Source: Calonectria ilicicola (Eukaryota; Ascomycota; Sordariomycetes; Hypocreales; Nectriaceae). Taken from it: a stretch of DNA of 64,000 nucleotides. The stretch lies in contig CP085833.1 of the NCBI GenBank assembly GCA_020809705.1, forward strand, positions 1 through 64,000. Direction: 5' to 3'. The position numbers and the translations under genes are program-made. The notes under the pieces are model-generated. The model did no database searches, was not told the origin of the DNA, and saw only the letters and a program-made list of their open reading frames with translations. Positions 24,796 to 35,421 of the stretch are shown piece after piece; positions within the stretch are counted from its first letter, which is position 1, and every line of letters begins with the position of its first letter.

Positions 24796-26576
24796 ATGTC
24801 CGGAAAGAACCCCGCCGCCACTGCTCCTCCTAGCAACGCCGAGTTGACTACGGAACTGCAGCAGGTTAAGAAGAAACTCGCAGATGCACAAGCACAACTT
24901 AAAGCAGAAAAAGCCGGAACCACCACGGTTGAAGGAAACAAGGGTAAAGACATTGGTGAAATTCTGAGACCCCCGGTCCCAGAGCCCTTCCTAGGAAAGG
25001 CTGCCGATGTAGTCCCCTTCCTCACCCGAATGAAGGGATACTTCCGCTTTTTCCCAACGCGACTTGCAACCCCCGAAGCCCAGGTACTATACACCAAAAC
25101 CCTCCTCCAAGGAGACGCAGGAGTATGGTTTGAACCCATCATGAGAGACTATCTGGAAAACGAGGACGACGCCGACCAAAATGAAGAGACCCGAGAGATC
25201 TTCAGAGACTGGGAACATTTCGAAACCGCTATTAAAGACAATTTCGGCACGATCGATATGGAACAACAAGCTGTAAACCAGTTATACGAACTTAAACAAA
25301 CAAAATCCTGCAGCCAGTATTCGGCCGAGTTCAAAAGGATTGCAGCACGAACAGCCTGGGATGACGACGCACTAATGGAACTCTACTATAGAGGCCTGAA
25401 GGGCGAAGTCAAGGACGAAATCTATAAAGAAGACCGGCCAGAAAAACTCTCGGAGTATATCAAAAGTGCTGTCAAGATCGACGAAAGACAATTTAACCGA
25501 CGCAAGGAACGCGCCCGAGATAACAAAAACCCATATATCCCGAATAAAGGAAAAACCCAGAATAAGCAACAAAGCACCGCACACGGGACTCATTCAGGGC
25601 CAATGGAACTCGGCGCCACCCAGGGGTATGACAAAAGTAAGATTACCTGCTTCAACTGCGGGAAAAAAGGACATAAATCCTTCGAATGCCGCTCCCCGAA
25701 AACAGGAAATCAGTTCAAACCCATACCAGAAGGACAGAAACAACTCAACACTATGAAAACTCAATGGACCCCGGTACCAGAAGGAAAAGAGGATACCACA
25801 GGAAAAGTTGTTCTTGCTGTCATTAAGAAACATGAACCAACCACCATAGTTAAGCAATGTACGGAAAACCATGAGTTGCGCAAGGTAAAACTCACTCCGC
25901 AACAAGAAATCGATGAAGCCATCCGAAAAGCATGGTCAACCCGACAAGAAGGCCAGTCCTGCCTTCCCCACGAATGGTTGGAACGAGCCAAGAAGATAGG
26001 AATCCCTGCATCCATCCTAGATGTGTATACCGACAAAGCACCAGCATGGTGGGATACCTGCACTTATGACGAAAATGGAAACAGGAAATGGACAACTAGT
26101 ATTAAAAGAATGGCCCAACAAGTCAGGGAACCCTCGTGGGACGGAGACAAAGTCTTCCTACTTGCGCGAAGCGAATGGCAACCAGGAAACCGCGACCCCC
26201 GACCTATCCAACATAAGGAGGATGACCCTAGACTAAACACGGTACACGAAGAACATAAGAACATCTCATGGGTAAGCTGCTACGACCACGACTGCCTCCA
26301 ACACATGGAACAAAAGCAGCATGCAGCATGCTTTCCCATTAGGGTAGAAGACGTGGTCATCCACCGCGCCTATGGGAGACACTTCGACCGACACGAAGTA
26401 ACGGGAAGAAACCCCACTACCAGTTCACTATGTTGGAACCAGGTGAGCCTGAGTTCCCCGATTGCAGCGAGCTGCCCTGGAATGAATGTCAAGACCCCAA
26501 ATGCGATATCCACATGATAGATAAAGCAATGGCCTGGCACCGAACAAAACCAAAAAACGAGCGGAGCCCCCTGTAG
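24796..26576 (+). CDS. gag: Chromovirus Gag (one frameshift near the 3' end)
   Basis: Gag is the structural protein that packages element RNA. The ATG at 24,796 is the first after the 5' LTR. A retrotransposon-gag capsid region lies at about residues 55-225, and a CCHC zinc knuckle (CFNCGKKGHKSFEC) at about residue 286. The uninterrupted frame gives 573 codons and stops at 26,515. A C-run at 26,412-26,415 is one base shorter than in decayed copy C; from there the Gag-like reading continues in the -1 frame to a TAG at 26,574. Across this break the C-terminus carries two C-x4-C-x2-H-x3-K motifs. The slippery site for pol sits 16 bases before that TAG. Confidence 0.85.
26552..26558 (+). promoter_or_regulatory. 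Putative -1 ribosomal frameshift site A AAA AAC
   Basis: In the Gag frame used downstream of 26,416 the codons are CCA AAA AAC GAG, so A AAA AAC sits in the exact phase of an X XXY YYZ slippery heptamer. A -1 slip enters the frame that leads into protease and bypasses the gag TAG at 26,574-26,576. Decayed copies B and C keep six A's followed by T (C lost to RIP) and the same spacing. I did not establish a downstream pseudoknot. Confidence 0.6.
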
Positions 26577-29500
26577 AAGAGCAGCAGGAGCGGCTAGGGC
26601 AACGACCCCGGAGTTACCGAAAGAACTCCCTAAAAAAGCTCTATACTCTACAACTAAAGAGCAACCCCGACGACGATTAGAAATAGAAGTAAGGATTAAA
26701 GGGAAGTGGTGTAACGCTATGGTGGATAGCGGAGCTGAGCGAAACTACGTGAATCCTCGAGTAGTTAACGAACTTCAGCTACCATGGACAACGAAAGTCG
26801 ACCCGTACGAAATCATCAATATAGAAGGAACACCCTTTGGATATAACAACGGTATTATAGACAAAAAGATTGATCACCTGAAAGTCTTCGTTGAAGGAAA
26901 GAACCAAGGAATAACCTTCGATATTGTTGATATCGGACAACACGACCTAGTTTTAGGGTACCCATGGTTATACCGATACAACCCTAATATCTGCTGGCGT
27001 ACTGGCCAGGTGCAAATACCCGAGGAGTATGATGCAGCCAGCGATATTTCCATAAAACACGATGAGAGATCTCGAACTCCTAGCCCTGACCAAGCAGGAG
27101 ACATGAGCGAAGGAGAATCTTCGCCACCCAAAGGAACAAAACATAAACACAAGAACGGTCAGAAAAGGCAAAGACAACGAACGATCGCCTGCCTTAGAAC
27201 ACAGTTCCAACAAATCGATAAAAGCCTCAAAGAAATGAAGGCTGAAGCAGAAACAGACAGACTGCACAATGTACCCCCACAGTACCGAATCTATGAAAAG
27301 CTCTTCGCAGAAGAACTAGACACTGGACTACCTGAGTTTAGCCAGTGGGATCACGAAATCGTCCTTAAAGACGGATCCAACACCCGATTTTACCCTATTT
27401 ATAATCTCAACCAAATCGAGCTTGATACCCTGAAGGAATACATCCAAGATATGCTCAAAAAGGGATATATCCGTATTTCAAACTCCGAAGCTGGTTACCC
27501 TGTCATGTTTGTGCCTAAGAAAAACGGGAAGCTACGCCTCGTCGTGGACTACCGACAGCTCAACGATATCACCATTAAAGATCGCACTCCACTACCATTG
27601 ATTAATGAAATGAAGGATCGCCTTCATGGAGCCAACATCTTTACTGCACTGGATCTTAAAGGAGCATACAATCTTATTCGCATTAAAGAAGGACATGAAT
27701 GGAAAACCGCTTTCCGAACTAAGTTTGGACTGTTTGAATACCTAGTTATGCCTTTTGGACTCACAAATGCACCGGCATCATTTCAGCGAATGATAACCAA
27801 TGTATTACGAGAACACTTAGATATCTTTGTTGTCTGCTACCTGGACGATATCCTCATCTTCTCCAAAAACGAGGAAGAACATGAAGAACACGTTCATAAG
27901 GTCTTAAAAGCCCTCCAAGACGCCAAACTCCTGGTTGAACCAGAAAAAAGCAAGTTCCACACTCAAGAAGTAGAATTTCTAGGACACATTATCAGCCCTA
28001 ACGAAATTCGCATGGACCCAAAGAAAGTTGCTGCAGTAAAAGATTGGAAGGAACCTACTAATGTGAAGGAAGTACAAGCCTTCCTCGGATTTGCTAACTA
28101 TTACCGAAGATTCATTAAGGGATTTAGTAAAATCGCCTCAGGCATGACAGAACTAACTAAGAAAGGAATTACCTTTCGATGGGGAAATAAAGCACAACAA
28201 TCATTCGAAGCCATAAAAAATGCTATTTTAGAAGAACCCATCCTTGCAATGTTCGACCCTGATAAGCCTATAGAGCTAGAAACCGATGCATCGGACTTCG
28301 CCCTAGGGGCCCAGATCGGACAACGAGATGAACAAGGAAACCTACATCCTATAGCATTCTACTCGCATAAGCTACATGGCCCTGAGCTAAACTACCCCAT
28401 CTACGATAAAGAATTCCTTGCTATTGTCAACGCTTTCAAAGAATTCCGACAATACCTTTTAGGAAGCAACCACAAAATCACAGTATACACCGACCATAAA
28501 AACATTGCCTACTTCGCAACCACTCAAAAACTCAGTGGAAGGCAACTACGATATGCAGAATACCTATCCGAATTCGACTATCAAATCGTTCATGTTAAAG
28601 GAACTGAGAATGGCCGCGCCGATGCGATCAGCCGCCGACCTGACTACAACACAGAAAAACCAAAAACACAAGAAAAACTATTGATCTACAACACCAACGG
28701 AGGACTAGAACAAGCCCCAATCAGTGGAATGACAATAGAAACAAAGAAAATAATCGCCGCTATGAGAATAGGAGGATTGCCGCGTGCAACCAGAACCACT
28801 ACTGCGGAAATACCCACACAACGAGTGGAACAGGGCAATCCACTACTAAGGAAAATCGAAGAATACAATCTAGCACTTCCAGAAGAAGAAAAACGGACTA
28901 CCTACAAGTGCCAGAAGAACACCAAATGGAGTTAATAAGGGACATTCACGAACACCCCTTGCATGGCCACAAAGGCATCAACAAAACCCTTGAACGAGTC
29001 AAACAGACATTTTCCTTTAGTAAGATGAAAAAGAAAGTTGAACAAGTATGTAAGGAATGCAGCCTATGTCGACACTCCAAAAACCAAGACACAAACCATA
29101 CGGATTATTGCAACCATCCCCTGTCGCACAACGACCATGGGACTCAATCACAATGGACTTTATTACCAACCTCCCCTTGTCAGCAGACCCTGCTACAGGA
29201 GTATACTATGATAGTATTTTCGTTATTGTTGATCGCTTCACGAAAGCAGCATATTATCTCCCATATAATAAAGCAACAAAAGAAGAACAATTCGCCTACC
29301 TTTTCTTTCGACATATAGTCGCTATACACGGCCTACCAACCGAAATCATATCGGATAGAGGACAACCATTTGCATCTAAGTTTTGGCAAAGCCTGATGTC
29401 CTTAATGGGGTTAAACCACAAGCTAAGCACAGCTTTCCACCCCCAAACAGACGGACAAACCGAACGCCAAAACCAGGAAATTGAGCAATATCTACGATGC

Positions 29501-30222
29501 TACATTAACTACGAACAAACCGACTGGGTAGAAAAGTTACCTATCGCACAGCTAGCACATAACACATCCTACAATCACAGCATTAAGACAACACCAGCAA
29601 AAGCCAATTTTGGCTTCACACCAGATGCTTACCGAGCCCCTTAGAAGGCACAATCCAAGCAAAAGCTATGATCAAGTCAGATGATCTAAGAAAATTACAT
29701 GAAGAAATGAAGACAGAACTTGAGTTCGTCCGTAACATCATGAAGAGACATTACAACCTCAAAAGGCTGAAGGGACCAACCTTTTCGGAGGGAGACATGG
29801 TCTACCTAGCAACAAAAAATCTTGCAACAAAAAGACAAAACAAAAAAATCGACTTCACGCAGATTGGACCATACCCCATTAAAAGAAAAATATCAGAAAA
29901 CAACTATGAACTCGACCTCCCAGACAACATTAAAGTGCACCCTATCTTCCACATTTCACTGCTAGAACCCGGTGACGGCATCCAAGTCAATACAGGACCC
30001 AGCTACAAACCACAAATAGAAAACCCAGAAGATCAGTGGGAAGTCGAAAAAATCCTACAAAGGAGAGAAGAAGACGGGAAATTTGAAATTAAATGGAAAG
30101 GCTATAAAGAAACAACATGGGAACCCGCGAAACATCTCACGCACTGCTCGAAGCTGCTGGAAGCGTTCCTGAGGACACAACGCCAAGCAAACCATCGAGG
30201 TCAACAGCGTTCCAATCGATAA
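26559..30222 (+). pseudogene. pol: Chromovirus Pol: protease, RT, RNase H, integrase, chromodomain (four frameshifts)
   Basis: The longest open piece (from 26,521 in frame, first ATG 26,719, to 28,935) holds the aspartic protease site VDSGAE, RT with FVPKKNGKLRLVVDYRQLN and YLDDILIF, and RNase H (ETDASDFALGAQIGQ). The next pieces hold the integrase HHCC finger (28,908-29,318), the DDE core with MDFI, SDRG and QTERQNQEIEQ (29,057-29,644), and the C-terminal chromodomain (29,668-30,222, WEVEKILQRREEDGKFEIKW). The breaks lie at C-run 26,606-26,609, A-run 28,889-28,893, A-run 29,079-29,083 and C-run 29,637-29,640. At each, decayed relatives have one base more. As assembled the polyprotein cannot be made in one piece; the domains themselves look intact. 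Confidence 0.85.
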
Positions 30223-30757
30223 CATCCACTGCCCCTAAAGACTGCGCCTGAACAACGGCTTCCGACTCTACCCGATCCGCCTCTTCCAACTCATCCAAAG
30301 AAGAAAGCCCACGACGCACCATCTCCACACCCTTCGTCTTGAGTTGACGTTTCTGACGACGAAGACGGGATAAACGGTTCAAGGATTCCTGAACCTTGGC
30401 CTGAGCCGCAAGCGCCTCCGCTTGTACACGAAGGAACTCCTCCTCAGCGACCTCTTCCTCTATATCCAAACGATCGGACTCCCGATTTATCCGGTTTACT
30501 ACCAAAGTCAGCAACCAACCACATTCACCACCATAAAATGACGCACACGCAGCCAAAGACGCCTCTGAAGCATCACAGGTCCTACCACGACGAGTGCACT
30601 CGCCGCAACGGTCACCAGAATCCGGCAACATCTTGCATCGCAAACCCTTAGAGGAACAGAATGAACACGGCATGATTTCAAAACCCGTTGAGTTAATAAG
30701 CTGAGCTCGGGCCTTGGCACGAAGACGCTGTTTGGAATCACCTGGACCACGAGGCAT
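30137..30757 (-). CDS. Antisense accessory ORF with Zn2Cys6-like motif and coiled coil
   Basis: The frame has 206 codons with ATG at 30,757, on the strand opposite to gag-pol, and overlaps the end of the chromodomain by 86 bp. Residues at about 31-56 read C-x2-C-x6-C-x9-C-x2-C-x6-C (CSFCSSKGLRC ... CGECTRRGRTC), the spacing of a fungal binuclear zinc cluster. A charged heptad-like helix follows (about 100-145, LRVQAEALAAQAKVQESL), then an acidic tail. Similar proteins are, from memory, scattered through fungal genomes as hypothetical proteins. The position 97 bp inside the 3' LTR suggests transcription from an antisense promoter in that LTR. Function is unknown; DNA or RNA binding is inference. 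Confidence 0.65.
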   Translation of the reverse strand: MPRGPGDSKQRLRAKARAQLINSTGFEIMPCSFCSSKGLRCKMLPDSGDRCGECTRRGRTCDASEASLAACASFYGGECGWLLTLVVNRINRESDRLDIEEEVAEEEFLRVQAEALAAQAKVQESLNRLSRLRRQKRQLKTKGVEMVRRGLSSLDELEEADRVESEAVVQAQSLGAVDVIDWNAVDLDGLLGVVSSGTLPAASSSA

Positions 30758-30836
30758 AATTAGAAAATATTTTGAAGGTTAAAAATGGGGAAACTCACAC
30801 ACAAGGTCGAACTAACGGGCCTTGAGGACAAGACCA

Positions 30837-30853
30837 ACAGAGGGGGGACATCG
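30837..30853 (+). other. Polypurine tract
   Basis: ACAGAGGGGGGACATCG lies directly before the 3' LTR, the expected place for plus-strand priming. Confidence 0.8.
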
Positions 30854-31248
30854 TGTTATGACCCATGACACGCCTAGGCGGTCTACGACGGCAGAACTAA
30901 CACCTACCTACCCTATAGCCCCACACCAACCAATAAGGAAGCGCTCACTCGCGATCACCCATAATGTTGGTGATCACCCTGTGATCACCCATCCGATCAC
31001 CAATACTTAGATAGAACCAACACAGTGAGCGCCTACTACGATAATAGTATATAGACAGGTTAGAATCCGCCCTTATGGCCGATACTAGCCAGCTTTCAAT
31101 ACAACTTGGTTACCTCAATTGCGATTGACTATTACCTAACGTAACACTTCCATTGCTCTATTTACCATAACGCGCCTAACCATCCTGCCAACAATAAACC
31201 CTTCGTTCTGATTGGTTCATCAAGTTGGGAATTGACCAGACCGTTACA
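30854..31248 (+). repeat. 3' LTR of the intact chromovirus
   Basis: A 395-bp repeat; no difference from the 5' LTR was seen. Confidence 0.95.
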
Positions 31249-34200
31249 AAAAAGCTTTTTATAAAAGAATTAGATATTAGATTATTTAAGTTTAATTAGT
31301 AGAATTATGAAATTGTTTTTAAAAATAGATCTAATATTTAATTTTACTTTATTTATAATCTTAATTAAATTAAGCTTAATATCTTAAAGAAATATATTTA
31401 AGATATATTTAAAAAAGGATATATTTATATTTTAAATTTTAAAGTTAATTACCTTATTATATTTATATTTAAAAAAAATAGAAAGTTATATTTTATTATA
31501 AATTATTAATAATTTAATAATATTATTATTAAAGATTATACTTTATTATTATTAATTAATAAAATAAAAAATTATTTTTATAAAACTAATATCTTTATTA
31601 TATTAGATCTTAAAGAAGTATATAATTTTATTTATATTAAAAAAGAATATAAATAAAAAACTATTTTTTAAATAAAATTTAAATTATTTAAATATTTAAT
31701 TATATCTTTTAAACTTATAAATATATTAATATTATTTTAATAAATAATAATTAATATATTATAAGAATATTTAAATATTTTTATTATTTACTATTTAAAT
31801 AATATTTTTATTTTCTTTAAAAATAAAAAAAATATAAAAAATATATTTATAAGATCTTAAAAGCCCTTTAAAATACTAAACTTTTAATTAAATTAAAAAA
31901 AATAAGTTCTATATTTAAGAAATAGAATTTCTAGAATATATTATTAATTTTAATAAAATTTATATAGATTTAAAGAAAATTATTATAGTAAAAGATTAAA
32001 AGGAATCTATTAATATAAAGAAAATATAAGCCTTTCTTAGATTTATTAATTATTATTAAAGATTTATTAAAGGATTTAATAAAATTACTTTAAATATAAT
32101 AAAATTAATTAAAAAGAAATTATCTTTTAATAAAAAAATAAAATATAATAATCATTTAAAGCTATAAAAAATATTATTTTAGAAGAATCTATCCTTATAA
32201 TATTTAATCTTAATAAATTTATAAAGCTAGAAATTGATATATTGGACTTTGCTTTAGAGGCTTAGATTAGATAATAAAATAAATAAGAAAATCTATATTT
32301 TATAGTATTTTACTTATATAAGCTATATAGCCTTAAGCTAAACTATTTTATTTATAATAAAGAATTTCTTATTATTATTAATATTTTTAAAGAATTTTAA
32401 TAATATTTTTTAAAAAATAATTATAAAATTATAATATATACTAATTATAAAAATATTATTTATTTTACAATTATTTAAAAACTTAGTAAAAGATAATTAT
32501 AATATATAAAATACCTATTTAAATTTAACTATTAAATTATTTATATTAAAAGGACTAAGAATAATTATGCTAATACAATTAGCTACTAATCTAACTATAA
32601 TATAAAAAAACTAAAAATATAAAAAAAATTATTAATTTATAATATTAATAAAGAACTAGAATAAGCTTTAATTAATAGAATAATAATAGAAATAAAGAAA
32701 ATAATTATTATTATAAAAGTAGAAGGATTATTATATATAACCAGAACTATTACTATAGAAATATTAATATAATAAATAAAATAAAATAATCTATTATTAA
32801 GGAAAATTAAAGAATATAATCTAGTACTTTTTAAAAAAAATAGATTATTTATAAATACTAGAGGAATATTAAATAAAGTTAATAAAGAATATTTATAAAT
32901 ATCCTTTATATAATTATAAAGATATTAATAAAACCCTTAAATAAGTTAAATAGATATTTTCCTTTAATAAGATAAAAAAGAAAGTTAAATAAATATATAA
33001 AAAATATAATCTATATTAATATTTTAAAAAACCAAAATATAAATTATATAGATTATTATAATTATCTTTTATTATATAATAATCATAGGACTTAATTATA
33101 ATAAACTTTATTATTAATCTTTTTTTATTAATAGATCTTGCTATAAAAGTATATTATAATAATATTTTTATTATTATTAATTATTTTATAAAAGTAATAT
33201 ATTATCTTTTTTATAATAAAGTAATAAAAAAAGAATAATTTATTTATTTTTTCTTTTAAAATATAATTATTATATATAAATTACTAATTAAAATCATTTT
33301 AAATAAAAAATAATTATTTATATTTAAGTTTTAATAAAGCTTAATATTCTTAATAAGGTTAAATTATAAGCTAAATATAATCTTCTACCTCCAAATAAAT
33401 AGATAAATTAAATATTAAAATTAGAAAATTAAGTAATATTTATAATATTATATTAATTATAAGTAAATTAATTAAATAAAAAAGTTATTTATTATATAAT
33501 TAATATATAATATATTCTATAATTATACTATTAAAATAATACTAATAAAAGTTAATTTTAGCTTTATATTAAATACTTATTAAGCCCTCTTAGAAAATAT
33601 AATCTAAATAAAAGTAATAATTAAGTTAGATGATCTAAGAAAATTATATAAAGAAATAAAGATAGAACTTAAGTTTATTTATAATATAATAAAAAGATAT
33701 TATAATCTAAAAAGATTAAAAGAACTATCCTTCTTAGAGAGAGATATAATTTATTTAATAATAAAAAATCTTATAATAAAAAAATAAAATAAAAAAATTA
33801 ATTTTATATAAATTAGATTATATTTAATTAAAAGAAAAATATTAAAAAATAATTATAAACTTAATCTTTTAGATAATATTAAGGTTTACTTTATCTTCTA
33901 TATTTTATTATTAAAATCTAGTAATAGTATCTAAATAAATATAAAATCTAAATATAAACCTTAAATAGAAAATCTAAAAAAATAATAAAAAATTAAGAAA
34001 ATATTATAAAAAAAAAAAGATAAAAAATTTAAAATTAAATAAAAAGATTATAAAGAAATAATCTAGAAATCTATTAAATACCTTATATATTATTTAAAAA
34101 TACTAGAAGTATTCCTTTAATAAATAAAAAAAAGATTAATATTAATAATATATAATATTAATATTACCTCTAAAAAAGGCCCTCCTTTATTATAATCTTA

Positions 34201-34801
34201 GCCTTTATTACCTTTATTACTCTAATATCTTACTTTTTTAGATTATTTTTTAATTTCTTTAAATACTTTAATTTAATAAATATTATTATTATTTAAGATT
34301 AGGTCTTTAAAATGATCTTTTAAGAAGCTTTTAAAGAAGTATATAATAAATTTAATTTATTTTATATTTTTAAATATTATTAATATAATTTTTTCTTTTC
34401 TTTAATAATATAAAAAACTATTATTATTAATATATTAAATTAATTAAATAAGAAATAATAAAAATATATATAAGCTATATTCTTTATATTTATATAATTA
34501 TAACTTTTATAATTTTAAATACACTTAGAATAATAAATTAAATCTTTATCTATTATATAAGAAAGACTAATATTTATATAATATATATAAGCTATAATAG
34601 ATATTCTAAAAAAATTAATATAATTAGTAAAATCTTTAATTTTATAATTCTTATAAATAGAAGATATTTTTATTACTTTACTTAATATAATATTAATATA
34701 ATAAAATAATTATAAATCTAAATTTAAATAATATATATATAAAAACTATTATAACCTATTATACCAATTTTAAGAATAAGATTAATAAAAAGAAGATATT
34801 A

Positions 34802-35192
34802 TATTACAATCTATATTATACCTAAGATAATCTAGAATAACAGAATACTATACCCTATAAGAAACTAACTATCCTATAATTATATATAACTAATTAAATA
34901 AAAAATAATAAAAATAATTATTATAATAAATATAAAAAATATTATATCTAATATACTAAATATACTATATATACCAAAATAGAATAGTAATATATAAATA
35001 GATTAGATCTTACTATAAAAAATAAAATTAATTAATTTTTAATATAATTTAATTATTTTAATTATAATTAATTATTATTTAATATAATATTTTTATTATT
35101 TTATTTTATTATAACATACCTAACCATTCTGCTAATAATAAACCCTTCATTCTGATTGGTTTATCAAGTTGGGAATTAACCAGATTGTTATA
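34802..35192 (+). repeat. 3' LTR of decayed copy C
   Basis: This 391-bp LTR is of the same subfamily as the intact element and is RIP-decayed except for its last 90 bases. It ends TTGTTATA, where the intact copy reads CCGTTACA. It marks the end of the transposon block; base composition becomes ordinary within 230 bp. Confidence 0.8.
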
Positions 35193-35421
35193 GTTTATGA
35201 GTAAATAGGGAACATTATAGTGAATAATATTTGTACTAATATTAGGGTAGTATTAATGTAGTTATTTTATTAAATAAAGTGTTTTTAACTCCAGGCTTCT
35301 ATTACTTATAAAATCTTAGTACTTAAATGTTTATATATTTCTTTTTTGTCTATTTATTATTTTTATGAAAGTCTAGTTTTAATTATATTATAGAAATATA
35401 ACACTATAAGACTAAGTATGT

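Larger units (their letters stand above)
24348..31248 (+). mobile_element. Unmutated Ty3/gypsy chromovirus, 6,901 bp
   Basis: The complete element has two 395-bp LTRs (24,348-24,742 and 30,854-31,248) that I read as identical, and a 5-bp duplication AAAAA (24,343-24,347 and 31,249-31,253). The interior encodes gag with a CCHC knuckle, protease, RT, RNase H, integrase and a chromodomain. It shows no RIP, although decayed relatives surround it on both sides, so it arrived recently. Five single-base losses in homopolymers break the gag-pol frame as assembled. I could not assign a primer-binding site with confidence; the bases after the 5' LTR include an A-box-like GTTCAGTTGGTTA. Confidence 0.95.
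21883..35192 (+). mobile_element. RIP-decayed chromovirus C (plus), split by later insertions
   Basis: Two blocks, 21,883-24,347 and 31,254-35,192, form one decayed element from the end of gag (equivalent to about 25,540 of the intact copy) through protease, RT, integrase and chromodomain to a 3' LTR. The right block resumes at the equivalent of base 27,299, exactly where the left block stops. A MITE, a solo LTR and the intact chromovirus interrupt it. Its 5' LTR and gag start are missing, apparently lost where copy A now ends. Confidence 0.85.

Noticed and set aside
30137..30757. Antisense ORF as a mere shadow of pol
   Set aside because: Only 86 bp overlap the chromodomain frame. The rest is beyond pol and has ordered zinc-cluster spacing, so I kept it as a feature.
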